Positions 15,350 through 22,104 are shown, numbered from the stretch's first letter. The stretch is 26,689 bases of DNA from JBKQWK01 sp052139595 (GCA_052139595.1 JBKQWK010000196.1:1-26689); one strand, 5' to 3'. The notes: generated by a model from the sequence alone, not told the origin. A program made the numbers and translations.

Positions 15350-16765
15350 CTATCGTGCAGCCTTCAGGCGACTACTGATGACCTGCACGAGGTCATGGAG
15401 TTGACGATCATGATCGTCAGTCAGCTGACGCTTGATTTTGTTGACGGCGTAGATAACGGTGGTGTGATCGCGGCCGCCAAAACGCTCACCGATTTGCGGT
15501 AACGAAGCCTCCGTCAGCTCACGCGCCAGATACATGGCCACTTGGCGCGCGTACGAGATATCCTGTGTGCGGCGATTGCTGCGTAAGTCGTTGACGTGCA
15601 CGCCGAACTGGCGAGCGACCTCAGCCTGCACCATCTCGACGGTCACTTGGTGGGCATAAGCCTTAGGCAAGATATCTTGCAGGGCTTCTTTAGTGATCTC
15701 CAGGTTCACCTCGCTGCCACGGATGCCGGCAAAACTGACAACGCGCGTGAGTGCCCCGTACAGCTCACGAATGTTGGTCGAGACACGACTGGCGATGAAC
15801 TCGAGCACCTCCGGCTCGGCAATCTTGAAGCCCTCCCATTTGACCTGCTTGCGCAAGATCGCGATGCGCGTTTCCAGGTCAGGGCGCGCGATGTCGACGA
15901 CAACCCCTTGGCCAAAGCGGGAGCGCAAGCGCTCCTCAAGCTCCTCAAGCTCCCGCGGCGGACGGTCAGAGGTGAGAATGATTTGCTTGTTGGCCTCATA
16001 GAGCGAGTTGAAGGTCTGAAAGAATTCAACCTGCGTACCCTGTTTGCCGGCGAGAAACTGCACATCATCGATGATCAAGACGTCGTTGGTGCGGTATTTC
16101 CGTTTAAATCCTTCGATGCGGCCCTTTTCGGTCACCCCACTGATGAAGTCGTCGGTGAACTGCTCACAAGTCACGTACTTCACGCGCAGATCCGGGTGCC
16201 GGGCGGCAACCTCGTGGCCGATCGCCTGTACGAGGTGCGTCTTGCCAAGGCCGGTGTCGCCGTAGACGAACACCGGGTTGTAGGCGACGGCCGGGGCCTC
16301 GGCGACGCTGCGCGCCACCGCGGCGGCATACTCATTGTGTGGACCGACGACGAAGCGCTCGAAGACGTAGCGAGGGTTGAGGTCGGGTTGGCGAACGGCG
16401 GCCTTCTGTCGCGGGCTGCCGGTTCCCCCACCGGCAGCAGCTTCACCGCTACCAGAGGACGGTTGCTGGTCTACCGGTGACCCCTGTGACTCACCGCCGT
16501 CGCTCGGCGCGCCCATCTCGGCCGCCTGCGGATCGACGACCACCTTCAGCTCAACCGTCGTCGCCAGCACAGCCGCCAGGGACTCACACACGAGGGTGGT
16601 GAAACGACTCTCGATCCAGTCGCGGGCGAAGTTGCTCGGCGCGCCGAGGATGAAGGTGTTGTCGACGAGGTCCAAGGGCAGCGTGCGGTCGAACCAGAGG
16701 CGAAACGTGGGCTCGTTGAGTTTACCGCGAAGCTGTGCCTTGGCTTCGTCCCAGATACGTGTCAA
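15350..16765 (-). CDS. dnaA: Chromosomal replication initiator protein DnaA, 471 aa
   Basis: DnaA binds 9-base DnaA boxes, melts the origin and recruits the helicase. Domain I is residues 1-80. A Gly/Ser/Pro-rich linker (domain II) covers about 85-125. The AAA+ domain has Walker A GDTGLGKTH (169-177) and Walker B VLIIDDVQF (about 229-237). Domain IV has the box-binding signature GGRDHTTVIYA (about 430-440). The first conventional start is TTG 16765, but its SD (GAGG, 16785-16788) is 19 bases away. An in-frame ATC at 16777, four codons earlier, would have ideal 7-base spacing. An in-frame TGA just upstream excludes anything longer. A short palindrome (16785-16797) overlaps the SD. Confidence 0.98.
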   Translation of the reverse strand: MTRIWDEAKAQLRGKLNEPTFRLWFDRTLPLDLVDNTFILGAPSNFARDWIESRFTTLVCESLAAVLATTVELKVVVDPQAAEMGAPSDGGESQGSPVDQQPSSGSGEAAAGGGTGSPRQKAAVRQPDLNPRYVFERFVVGPHNEYAAAVARSVAEAPAVAYNPVFVYGDTGLGKTHLVQAIGHEVAARHPDLRVKYVTCEQFTDDFISGVTEKGRIEGFKRKYRTNDVLIIDDVQFLAGKQGTQVEFFQTFNSLYEANKQIILTSDRPPRELEELEERLRSRFGQGVVVDIARPDLETRIAILRKQVKWEGFKIAEPEVLEFIASRVSTNIRELYGALTRVVSFAGIRGSEVNLEITKEALQDILPKAYAHQVTVEMVQAEVARQFGVHVNDLRSNRRTQDISYARQVAMYLARELTEASLPQIGERFGGRDHTTVIYAVNKIKRQLTDDHDRQLHDLVQVISSRLKAAR

Positions 16766-16829
16766 CTGCTCGTCGATCGGATCACCTCAGGCTGAGGGGA
16801 TGCAGTCGCCAGCCCCACGAAAGTGAATG

Positions 16830-17675
16830 TCAGAAGATGGTGTCGAGGAGGTTGAGGCCCTCTTCGGTTAAGGCTCGTTTGCCGTCGCCGACGGAGTGTA
16901 TCAACCCCTCCTTTTCGAGTAAACCGAGGTCGCGAAATGCGGTCGCGGGGGCGATACCCAGTTCCTTGGCGAGAGCGGTAGGGCCGGCGGAGCCTAGCTC
17001 CATAAGGAGTACGAGAATCTTCTTCTGGCGTGTCGTCAGTTTGACGTCATCGGCGGCCGGTAGCGACGCCGGGGTGCCCTGGTTAGGCAGGCTGATGGTG
17101 AACACGGCGCCGCTGCCGAGGTTGTCCTCGATCGTAATGACGCCGCGCAGAAAGGCGAGCGATTCGCGCGCGATCGGCAGACCCGAACCGACACCTTTGA
17201 TGATCGTGCGCTGGTCCGGTGTCGCCGTCGTGAAACCAGGCAAGAAAGCGCGCTCCTTATCCTCGACACCGGGCCCGTGGTCGCTGATGCGTATTACTTG
17301 GCCGTTTTCGAGAATCGTGATCACTACGTCACGAAAGAACGCGTGCATCAGATTTTCGATCAATTCATTGATCACCGTATACGGTACTTGGCCGCCTTGT
17401 TCGCGACAGTAGGTGTAGGTCTTCTCGGCAAGCGAAGCGATGAGCGCCGGCAAGTCGTCCTCTTCGATGGCGAGGACGCGCGGCGGGCTGGTCAGGGTGT
17501 CATACACGGCGATGCGCGGGGCGGCGGTACCGCGTGGGGGCGCTGGTAACGATGGGTTGGTGCCCGGCGCCGGCCCCTGGCGCGGTACTCGCTGCACGTC
17601 ACCGCCGGGCCGGTGCGTATCTACGGTGGCACCGGCCTGCGGATCGGCAAGGAGCCTGTCGAGAAACGAGTCCAT
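16830..17675 (-). CDS. HATPase-domain protein with C-terminal winged helix, 281 aa
   Basis: The protein has a disordered Pro/Gly-rich N-terminus (about residues 10-52). A GHKL-type ATP-binding domain (about 70-198) shows an N-box INELIENLM (102-110), a G1 box SDHGPG (131-136) and a G2 box KGVGSGLP (160-167). A C-terminal winged helix (about 212-281) includes LTTRQKKILVLLMELG, ALAKELGIAPATAFRDLGLLEKEGLI and a wing GDGKRAL. No histidine phosphoacceptor (DHp), sensor or membrane segment is present, so it is not an ordinary histidine kinase. It may be a nucleotide-gated DNA-binding protein or an anti-sigma-type kinase. It lies between the DnaA-box cluster and dnaA, 64 bases upstream of dnaA and in the same direction, so a role in controlling dnaA or initiation is plausible but inferred. 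ATG 17675 follows a TATACT box by 11 bases; GTG 17696 would overlap that box. Confidence 0.88.
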   Translation of the reverse strand: MDSFLDRLLADPQAGATVDTHRPGGDVQRVPRQGPAPGTNPSLPAPPRGTAAPRIAVYDTLTSPPRVLAIEEDDLPALIASLAEKTYTYCREQGGQVPYTVINELIENLMHAFFRDVVITILENGQVIRISDHGPGVEDKERAFLPGFTTATPDQRTIIKGVGSGLPIARESLAFLRGVITIEDNLGSGAVFTISLPNQGTPASLPAADDVKLTTRQKKILVLLMELGSAGPTALAKELGIAPATAFRDLGLLEKEGLIHSVGDGKRALTEEGLNLLDTIF

Positions 17676-17686
17676 AGGGGTGGCTG

Positions 17687-17692
17687 AGTATA
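17687..17692 (-). promoter_or_regulatory. -10 element for the HATPase-HTH gene (and dnaA)
   Basis: TATACT on the minus strand, preceded by TGG (extended -10), lies 11 bases before ATG 17675. The message would have a leader of only about four bases. No SD is visible, which fits near-leaderless initiation. Confidence 0.5.
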
Positions 17693-17763
17693 CCACCGCT
17701 GCTGAGGGGACGAAATCCTCTCCGGCGTCGATGAAACGCCGTTAAGCAGGTAGAAAGGCTGAG

Positions 17764-18088
17764 TTATCCACAACCTGTTCACCAATTGTGGAAAGCATTC
17801 TCCAGCTTTGACGCGATTGTCCGCAAAATGCGGCTGTTGTGGATAAGCCGCTTTCGCTGACTCTGCCGGCGCCGCTGGGCAGGGTCTGCAGTCGCGGCTT
17901 AGGCGAAGTGCTTTCACAGACGCTTGTCAAGCGCCGGTCGACGCCATAAAACTACTGCAAATAAGCATTTTATGTGGTTCATGGTGAGCGGTGCGAAAAG
18001 TCAAGGCAAGTTCTTTTCGTCAACGACTTTTCAACGTCGATCGTGAGCGTGATACCGCGCGAAAAGAGAGATATCCACAGTTTCCACA
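17764..18088. other. oriC: Probable replication origin (oriC), DnaA-box cluster
   Basis: Two perfect DnaA boxes are present: TTATCCACA (17764-17772, plus) and its complement TGTGGATAA (17838-17846). Near matches are 17787-17795 (minus, 7/9), TTGTCCGCA (17817-17825), 17973-17981 (minus, 7/9), ATATCCACA (18071-18079, 8/9) and an abutting GTTTCCACA (18080-18088, 7/9). An AT-rich stretch at 17944-17975 contains CATAAAA and TTTTATG as a perfect dyad and is a candidate unwinding element. No gene occupies this stretch. Adjacent dnaA, dnaN, recF and gyrBA support the call. It is separated from dnaA by the HATPase-HTH gene. Confidence 0.78.
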
Positions 18089-18130
18089 GGTAGTGATGAA
18101 CGTGCGCTTCAAACCGTGAAACGCCAACGC

Positions 18131-18158
18131 TTGGCGGCCAGCGGTGGTGGGGTAGACT
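18131..18158 (+). promoter_or_regulatory. Promoter of the thiamine operon
   Basis: TTGGCG (18131-18136), a 16-base spacer and TAGACT (18153-18158), each 4 of 6 to consensus. The predicted start (about 18165) coincides with the 5' edge of the TPP riboswitch. Confidence 0.45.
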
Positions 18159-18164
18159 TATCAC

Positions 18165-18286
18165 GTCCTGCGGAGTTCCTGTTCGAGGAGCTGAGAAGGC
18201 GCTTCCTAGCGCCGACGCGCCGAACCTGACCACCTTCGGGTGGCGGCGTCCTGGAGACGCTGCTGGGTAATGCCAGCGAAGGGAGA
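18165..18286 (+). ncRNA. TPP riboswitch (THI element)
   Basis: The conserved cores are all present in order: CTGAGA (18191-18196), GAACCTGA (18222-18229) and GGTAATGCCAGCGAAGGGA (18266-18284). An extra stem GGCGC/GCGCC lies between the first two, and a CCACC-TTCG-GGTGG hairpin lies between the last two, as is usual in variable arms. The terminal GAAGGGA overlaps the likely SD (AGGGAGAG) of the next gene. Binding of thiamine pyrophosphate would therefore hide the ribosome site and shut off translation. No terminator hairpin with a U-tract is seen, so control is probably translational. Confidence 0.93.
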
Positions 18287-18295
18287 GATGTTCAC

Positions 18296-18904
18296 ATGAG
18301 TCATTCCGCCACCTTGCCCTCAGCTTCTGCTGCGGGCGGCCCGTTTGCGGGGTTGCACCGCAACGCCGATCCCCGGCTCTGGAGCGTGCCGATCATCGCT
18401 GAACTGGGCGTCGCCGTGGCGCTGGCAGTTGTGCTCAGCATGTTGCGCGTGTTCACGATGCCGCAAGGCGGCTCGGTGAGCCTCGAAATGGTACCCGTGA
18501 TCTTTATCGCCGTGCGCCGCGGCCTCGTCCCCGGACTCGCCTGTGGAGCTGTTTTCGGCGCCTTGCAGCTCATCCTGCCGGGAGCGTTCATCTACCATCC
18601 GCTGCAGGCGGCGCTTGACTACCCGCTCGCCTACATGGCCGTCGCCGCCGCGGGGTTGGTGGGCGTAAGTGGTGTCAGGACGCTCGCTCTGGCGGTCATC
18701 GTCGGCTCGCTGGCACGGCTCGTCTGCCACTACTTCTCCGGGCTGATTTTCTTCGCCACCTACGCGCCAAAGTGGGAGAGCCCCTGGCTGTACGCGTTGA
18801 CCTACAACCTGCTCTACCTGGTGCCGGAGGCGGCAATTACCGCAGTCGTTTTGTGGCCCCTGCTCAAGGCCTACGATGCGGCCTTTCCTGGGTGGCAGCG
18901 GTGA
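18296..18904 (+). CDS. thiT: Thiamine ECF transporter substrate-binding subunit, 202 aa
   Basis: The product is an integral membrane S-component that captures thiamine and works with a shared ECF energising module (EcfA/A'/T) encoded elsewhere. About six membrane segments are visible. Family features include MPQGGSVSLEMVPVIFIAVRRG, HPLQAALDYPLAYMAVAAAG and FFATYAPKWESPWLYALTYN, with the aromatic/polar residues of the ThiT (YuaJ) thiamine pocket. The first 30 residues are polar and cytoplasmic. ATG 18296 has AGGGAGAG upstream, which is part of the TPP riboswitch. The stop overlaps the pyrophosphokinase start (GTGA). Riboswitch, uptake and phosphorylation form a thiamine salvage operon. Confidence 0.93.
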   Translation: MSHSATLPSASAAGGPFAGLHRNADPRLWSVPIIAELGVAVALAVVLSMLRVFTMPQGGSVSLEMVPVIFIAVRRGLVPGLACGAVFGALQLILPGAFIYHPLQAALDYPLAYMAVAAAGLVGVSGVRTLALAVIVGSLARLVCHYFSGLIFFATYAPKWESPWLYALTYNLLYLVPEAAITAVVLWPLLKAYDAAFPGWQR

Positions 18905-19566
18905 TCAGCGGCGACCGACGAGCGGTCCTGTTTCTGAATGGCGAGTACGAGGAGGATGCATTCTACCGGCGCCTCTTTGCCGCCGCCGATTTGACGGTGG
19001 CCGCCGATGGTGGCGCTGCTTTTCTGCAGCGTCACCGCCTCGTGCCGGACGTACTCGTTGGTGATTTCGACTCTCTGGCACCGGCTCAGGTCGAGGATCT
19101 AGCGGCCGCCGGCGCCTGCGTTGTCCGTCATCCGGTGCGCAAGGATTTCACCGACGCGGAAGCGGCAGTGGACGAGGCGCTGCGACGGAACGCGCGCACC
19201 ATCGTACTGGCCGGCGCCCTTGGCGGCGGCCTGGACCATCTGTTTGGCAATCTGGCTGTGCTGCGCGGTGCTGCGCGGCGCGGCTGCGCCGCGCGCCTCG
19301 CCGCACCGCACCTCTCCCTGGCGGTGCTTGCTCAAGCGGGCGAGCTGGTCGTGCCGGCCGCGGCCGGCACGCGCGTCTCACTGCTGGCGCTGAGCGATGC
19401 CGCTGTCGTCAGTCTGCGCGGCTTTGACTATTCGCTTGAGCACGGCACGATTGTCGCCGCCGGTTGCCTCGGCATCGGCAACGCCGTGCTTGTCTCACCA
19501 GCCACGGTCGAACTGCATGCCGGCGAGCTGGCGGTGATCGTCATGGCGGATCTGGGCTGGTGGTAA
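18901..19566 (+). CDS. Thiamine pyrophosphokinase, 221 aa
   Basis: The enzyme transfers pyrophosphate from ATP to thiamine, giving thiamine pyrophosphate. Motifs seen are AADGG (residues 34-38), GDFDS (54-58), KDFTD (81-85) and GALGGGLDH (105-113), which form the nucleotide and metal site in the N-terminal alpha/beta domain. The C-terminal half is the beta-rich thiamine-binding domain (RVSLLALSDAAVVSLRGFDY, ending CLGIGNAVLVSPATVELHAG). The start is GTG 18901, overlapping the thiT stop as GTGA; the frame is open further upstream but only inside thiT. It supplies the ligand that closes the riboswitch, which makes a feedback loop. It is convergent with the FlgM-like gene after 14 bases. Confidence 0.94.
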   Translation: MISGDRRAVLFLNGEYEEDAFYRRLFAAADLTVAADGGAAFLQRHRLVPDVLVGDFDSLAPAQVEDLAAAGACVVRHPVRKDFTDAEAAVDEALRRNARTIVLAGALGGGLDHLFGNLAVLRGAARRGCAARLAAPHLSLAVLAQAGELVVPAAAGTRVSLLALSDAAVVSLRGFDYSLEHGTIVAAGCLGIGNAVLVSPATVELHAGELAVIVMADLGWW

Positions 19567-19580
19567 GGGTATTTGTGTCG

Positions 19581-19763
19581 TCAGTGGCGGCGATTGCGTG
19601 GCGGCAGCGAGACGAGTGCCTCGCGAATGATCTCGTCGGCGACCTTGTCGGCTGGTACCTGGTAGGCGCTGCGGGCGACGAGTTCCTTGAGGTGACGGAC
19701 TTTGTCGCGGCGCTCGTTCAGTGGCGGTGGCGAAGAAGGTGGCTGCTGCTCCGATGGACTCAC
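19581..19763 (-). CDS. FlgM-like anti-sigma factor, 60 aa
   Basis: The C-terminal two-thirds (RRDKVRHLKELVARSAYQV, then PADKVADEIIREAL) match the sigma-28-binding helices of FlgM, whose Salmonella form has ERVEALK, KIADSLIREA in the same order. The first 15 residues are Ser/Pro/Gln-rich and disordered, as expected of FlgM N-termini. FlgM binds the flagellar sigma factor FliA until it is exported through the completed hook. No flagellar genes are in the window. The start is GTG 19763 with GGAG five bases upstream. The whole start module is duplicated 20 bases upstream (19767-19783), where the better SD (AAAGGAG) serves a 7-codon ORF ending exactly on this GTG (GTGA overlap). Confidence 0.75.
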   Translation of the reverse strand: MSPSEQQPPSSPPPLNERRDKVRHLKELVARSAYQVPADKVADEIIREALVSLPPRNRRH

Positions 19764-19783
19764 AGGTGCTCCGATGGACTCAC
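19747..19783 (-). repeat. Tandem duplication at the FlgM-like gene start
   Basis: On the minus strand, GTGAGTCCATCGGAGCA occurs at 19767-19783 and again at 19747-19763, identical over 17 bases with a period of 20. Each copy has a GTG start. The first copy reads GTG plus six sense codons and then a TGA that overlaps the second GTG. Loss of one copy would put the strong AAAGGAG directly before the gene. Confidence 0.85.
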
Positions 19784-19792
19784 CGCTACTCC

Positions 19793-19821
19793 TTTATACT
19801 GTTCGCCATGAATATCGTCAG
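19793..19821 (-). promoter_or_regulatory. Promoter of the FlgM-like gene
   Basis: On the minus strand CTGACG (19816-19821), a 17-base spacer and TATAAA (19793-19798). Transcription would begin next to the first GTG (19783), making the 7-codon ORF leaderless or nearly so. AAAGGAG overlaps the -10, so SD and promoter roles compete. Confidence 0.4.
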
Positions 19822-19834
19822 CAGCGCCGCGGCA

Positions 19835-19854
19835 GTTTACAAACATGCGTAAAC
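19835..19854. promoter_or_regulatory. Inverted repeat upstream of moeA
   Basis: GTTTAC (19835-19840), eight bases, then GTAAAC (19849-19854): a perfect 6-8-6 dyad ending 16 bases before the moeA ATG. A TATACT box (19795-19800) lies upstream on the same strand. The layout fits a repressor site in the moeA leader. Confidence 0.4.
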
Positions 19855-19870
19855 AGATGAGACTGCACCA

Positions 19871-21097
19871 ATGATTGCCATCGATGAAGCCATTGACATC
19901 GTCCTCGCGACGGTCCCTGTCGGGCAGACGGAAGAAGTTCCGTTGCTGGCGGCGCTGGGCCGTGTGCTTGCTGAAGATGTGGTCTCGCCCGAGCAAGTTC
20001 CGCCGTTTGCCAATTCGGCCATGGACGGCTTTGCCCTCCGGGGAGCCGACCTCGAAGCCGGCCGGCGCAGCTTTCGGGTGACGCTGGAGATTCCTACTGG
20101 CCGCTGGGTTGATACCCCCGTGAGCGCTGGTGAAGCGGCCAAGATCATGACCGGAGCGCCAATGCCGGTCGGCGCCGACACCGTCGTACCGGTAGAGGAA
20201 ACGCAGTCGGTCGGCGAAGTGGTCACCGTGACTAAACCGGTATCGGTCGGCGCCAACGTGCGCTTCGCTGGCGAAGACATCGAGCGCGGCGATGCGCTGT
20301 TCGCGCGAGGTACGGTTCTCGGCCCGGCCGAAATAGGTCTGTTGGCCTCGGTCGGTAGAGAACAGTTGCAGGTTGCCTGCCGCCCACGGGTGGCGATTCT
20401 CGCCACCGGCAGCGAACTGGTAGCGCTCGGCGAACCCGTCGGTCCGGGGCAGATCCGCAATTCCAACTCTTTCACCGCGTACGGCCAGGTTCTTGAGGCT
20501 GGCGCCGAACCGGTGCTTCTGGGTATCGCCCGCGATGACCTCGACGAAACGCGTCGTCTGATCGCCACCGCTCTTGATGAAGACATCGTCATGACGAGCG
20601 GCGGCGTTTCTGTGGGCGAGTATGATTTCGTCAAGCAGGTGCAGGACGAACTTGGGGTGGAACGGCGCTTTTGGGGTGTGCGCAGCAAGCCCGGTAAGCC
20701 GGTCGCTTTTGGCGTGAAAGGCGACAAACTGGTATTTGGCGTGCCCGGCAATCCGGTGGCGACAATGGTCGCCTTCGAGCTGTACGTGCGGCCGGCGCTG
20801 CGGTCGATGATGGGCGCCACGAGCATTTATCGCCCCTATGTCTGGGCGGAGTCGGCGGAGCCAGTCAGGCGTACGCGTGAGCGCACTGAAGCGCGGCGCT
20901 GTCGCCTCACGAAGAAGGATGACGGCTGGGTGTTCAGCACGACCGGCCCGCAGGGCAGCGGCATTCTGCGCTCAATGGCGCTGGCCGACGGCCTCCTCTT
21001 CGTACCACCAGGCTACGCCGGCGGCGGAGCCGGCGAGCGCTTCATGGTGATGCTGCTCGAGGGCACTAGCGCCGAGCGGCCGCCGTTTCCCGGCTAG
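19871..21097 (+). CDS. moeA: Molybdopterin molybdenumtransferase MoeA, 408 aa
   Basis: MoeA inserts molybdate into adenylylated molybdopterin, the last common step of molybdenum cofactor synthesis. Recognisable blocks are VPPFANSAMDGFAL (near residues 42-56), KIMTGAPMPVGADTVVPVE, the GEDIERGD loop, ATGSELV...GQIRNSNSF, the MPT-binding-type TSGGVSVGEYDFVK, RSKPGKPVAFG and FGVPGNPVA. A beta-barrel C-terminal domain follows. Length is normal. ATG 19871 is the first residue of the family alignment; the SD is weak. The gene stands alone here, without other mo genes, and is divergent from the FlgM-like gene and convergent with the sortase gene. Confidence 0.96.
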   Translation: MIAIDEAIDIVLATVPVGQTEEVPLLAALGRVLAEDVVSPEQVPPFANSAMDGFALRGADLEAGRRSFRVTLEIPTGRWVDTPVSAGEAAKIMTGAPMPVGADTVVPVEETQSVGEVVTVTKPVSVGANVRFAGEDIERGDALFARGTVLGPAEIGLLASVGREQLQVACRPRVAILATGSELVALGEPVGPGQIRNSNSFTAYGQVLEAGAEPVLLGIARDDLDETRRLIATALDEDIVMTSGGVSVGEYDFVKQVQDELGVERRFWGVRSKPGKPVAFGVKGDKLVFGVPGNPVATMVAFELYVRPALRSMMGATSIYRPYVWAESAEPVRRTRERTEARRCRLTKKDDGWVFSTTGPQGSGILRSMALADGLLFVPPGYAGGGAGERFMVMLLEGTSAERPPFPG

Positions 21098-21176
21098 CCC
21101 GGCCGGCTCCGCCCGGAACCCGCCGCCAGCTTTGGCGCACAGGCGCCGCCGGCGTTGCGGCGCGCTGGCCGTGGCG

Positions 21177-21968
21177 CTACTGCTGGAACCGAAACCCAGT
21201 CAGAACAGCCCAGGCGATGAGGCGGTGCGAGGCGCTGTACCGCGGCGTGCAGGTGGTGAGCACGAGACCGTAGCCGCGGTCGTAGAGCACCGTCACATCG
21301 GTGGGCAGCACGGTCGTCAGTTTGCTGACCGTGTAGGTGAAGCGTGCGTACGGCGTGTCGACAAAGATCTGGTCGCCACGCCGCAACTCGTTGAGGTTGT
21401 AAAACGGCGCCGCGAAGGTGGTGCGATGGCCGGCGATGGCGAACGGCTCGCCGGCTCCCGGCAGCGGCGTCGTGCCGTAGTGAACGGGGCCGCTGCGCAG
21501 ATACGGCGCGTCGCCGCCGGGCGTCAGGCCGGCACTGCCGCCGACGCCCTGCAAAATCACGCGATTCATGCCCAGGCGCGGGATGACCAGGTGTCCTATC
21601 GGGTCGCCCGGCTTGAGGGTGGCGGCGAATAGCGCCGCCAATGAGCGGAGGCGTGTGGCGGCGTCTGTTGCCGGCGCCAGCGTGCTCTTTCGCCGCTCGA
21701 CCTGAGTGGCGAAATGGCTGCTCTCGGCGCGGTAGCTCGTCGCCAGCTGCTCTTGGGCGAAATGCGTGTAGGCCGCTGACCAGAAGGGATAGGCGAGCAC
21801 CAGGCCACCAATGATCATCAGGAGGCTGCCGCTGCGCCGCGCAATGCGGGTCCGCGTGCCTCCTGCAGCCAGGCGCCAGCGGCCGAATCGTGGGTGTTCG
21901 TTCTCTGGTTTAGCGGCGCGCTGGTCGACAGCCGCGTGAACACGTTCGTCGCCCGGCGCGTCACTCAT
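21177..21968 (-). CDS. Sortase, class E-like, 263 aa
   Basis: Sortases are membrane-anchored cysteine transpeptidases that attach surface proteins to the cell wall or join pilins. A cytoplasmic basic N-terminus is followed by one membrane helix (about residues 47-66), an extracellular helical linker and the sortase barrel. The catalytic His is in AIAGHRT (His181), the Cys in LTTCTPRY (Cys240), and the Arg follows in SASHRLIAWA (Arg249). The LxTxTP-like form of the Cys motif and the wide linker suggest class E, common in high-GC actinobacteria. ATG 21968 has no SD; it overlaps the stop of a 19-codon ORF (ATGA) and is probably translated by coupling. No substrate with a sorting signal is in the window. 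Confidence 0.92.
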   Translation of the reverse strand: MSDAPGDERVHAAVDQRAAKPENEHPRFGRWRLAAGGTRTRIARRSGSLLMIIGGLVLAYPFWSAAYTHFAQEQLATSYRAESSHFATQVERRKSTLAPATDAATRLRSLAALFAATLKPGDPIGHLVIPRLGMNRVILQGVGGSAGLTPGGDAPYLRSGPVHYGTTPLPGAGEPFAIAGHRTTFAAPFYNLNELRRGDQIFVDTPYARFTYTVSKLTTVLPTDVTVLYDRGYGLVLTTCTPRYSASHRLIAWAVLTGFRFQQ

Positions 21969-22024
21969 GGGGCCGCGCTCACAAGACCGTCGTCACGGTT
22001 CCGTTTACGTTTAGTTTTAGTCAT
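21965..22024 (-). CDS. Possible 19-aa leader peptide upstream of the sortase gene
   Basis: ATG 22024 opens a 19-codon frame with a basic first half (MTKTKRKRNRDDG). It ends in CCATGA, overlapping the sortase start by four bases. TACGAT (22031-22036) with TTGTCG 17 bases upstream (22054-22059) puts the transcription start at or beside this ATG, so the message would be leaderless. The sortase gene has no SD, which supports translational coupling. Function as a peptide is unknown; it may only deliver ribosomes to the sortase start. Confidence 0.45.
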   Translation of the reverse strand: MTKTKRKRNRDDGLVSAAP

Positions 22025-22030
22025 AGAGGC

Positions 22031-22059
22031 ATCGTACCCGCCAGCTTGCGGACCGACAA
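22031..22059 (-). promoter_or_regulatory. Promoter of the sortase transcription unit
   Basis: TTGTCG (22054-22059), a 17-base spacer and TACGAT (22031-22036) on the minus strand, each 4 of 6 to consensus. The start of transcription is predicted at about the ATG of the 19-codon ORF. A TAGACT box on the opposite strand (22073-22078) may serve the YbaK gene. Confidence 0.4.
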
Positions 22060-22104
22060 CAAGGGACCGTGGTAGACTCTGTCCACGCTGCAGAGGGAGG
22101 TGTC

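Noticed and set aside
19837..20826. 329-codon minus-strand frame opposite moeA
   Set aside because: Ser/Thr/Pro-rich antisense shadow of an unambiguous moeA.
21098..21176. GGCGC-ACAG-GCGCC and other GC stems between moeA and the sortase gene
   Set aside because: Short stems without a U-tract in a very GC-rich convergent gap; termination cannot be claimed.
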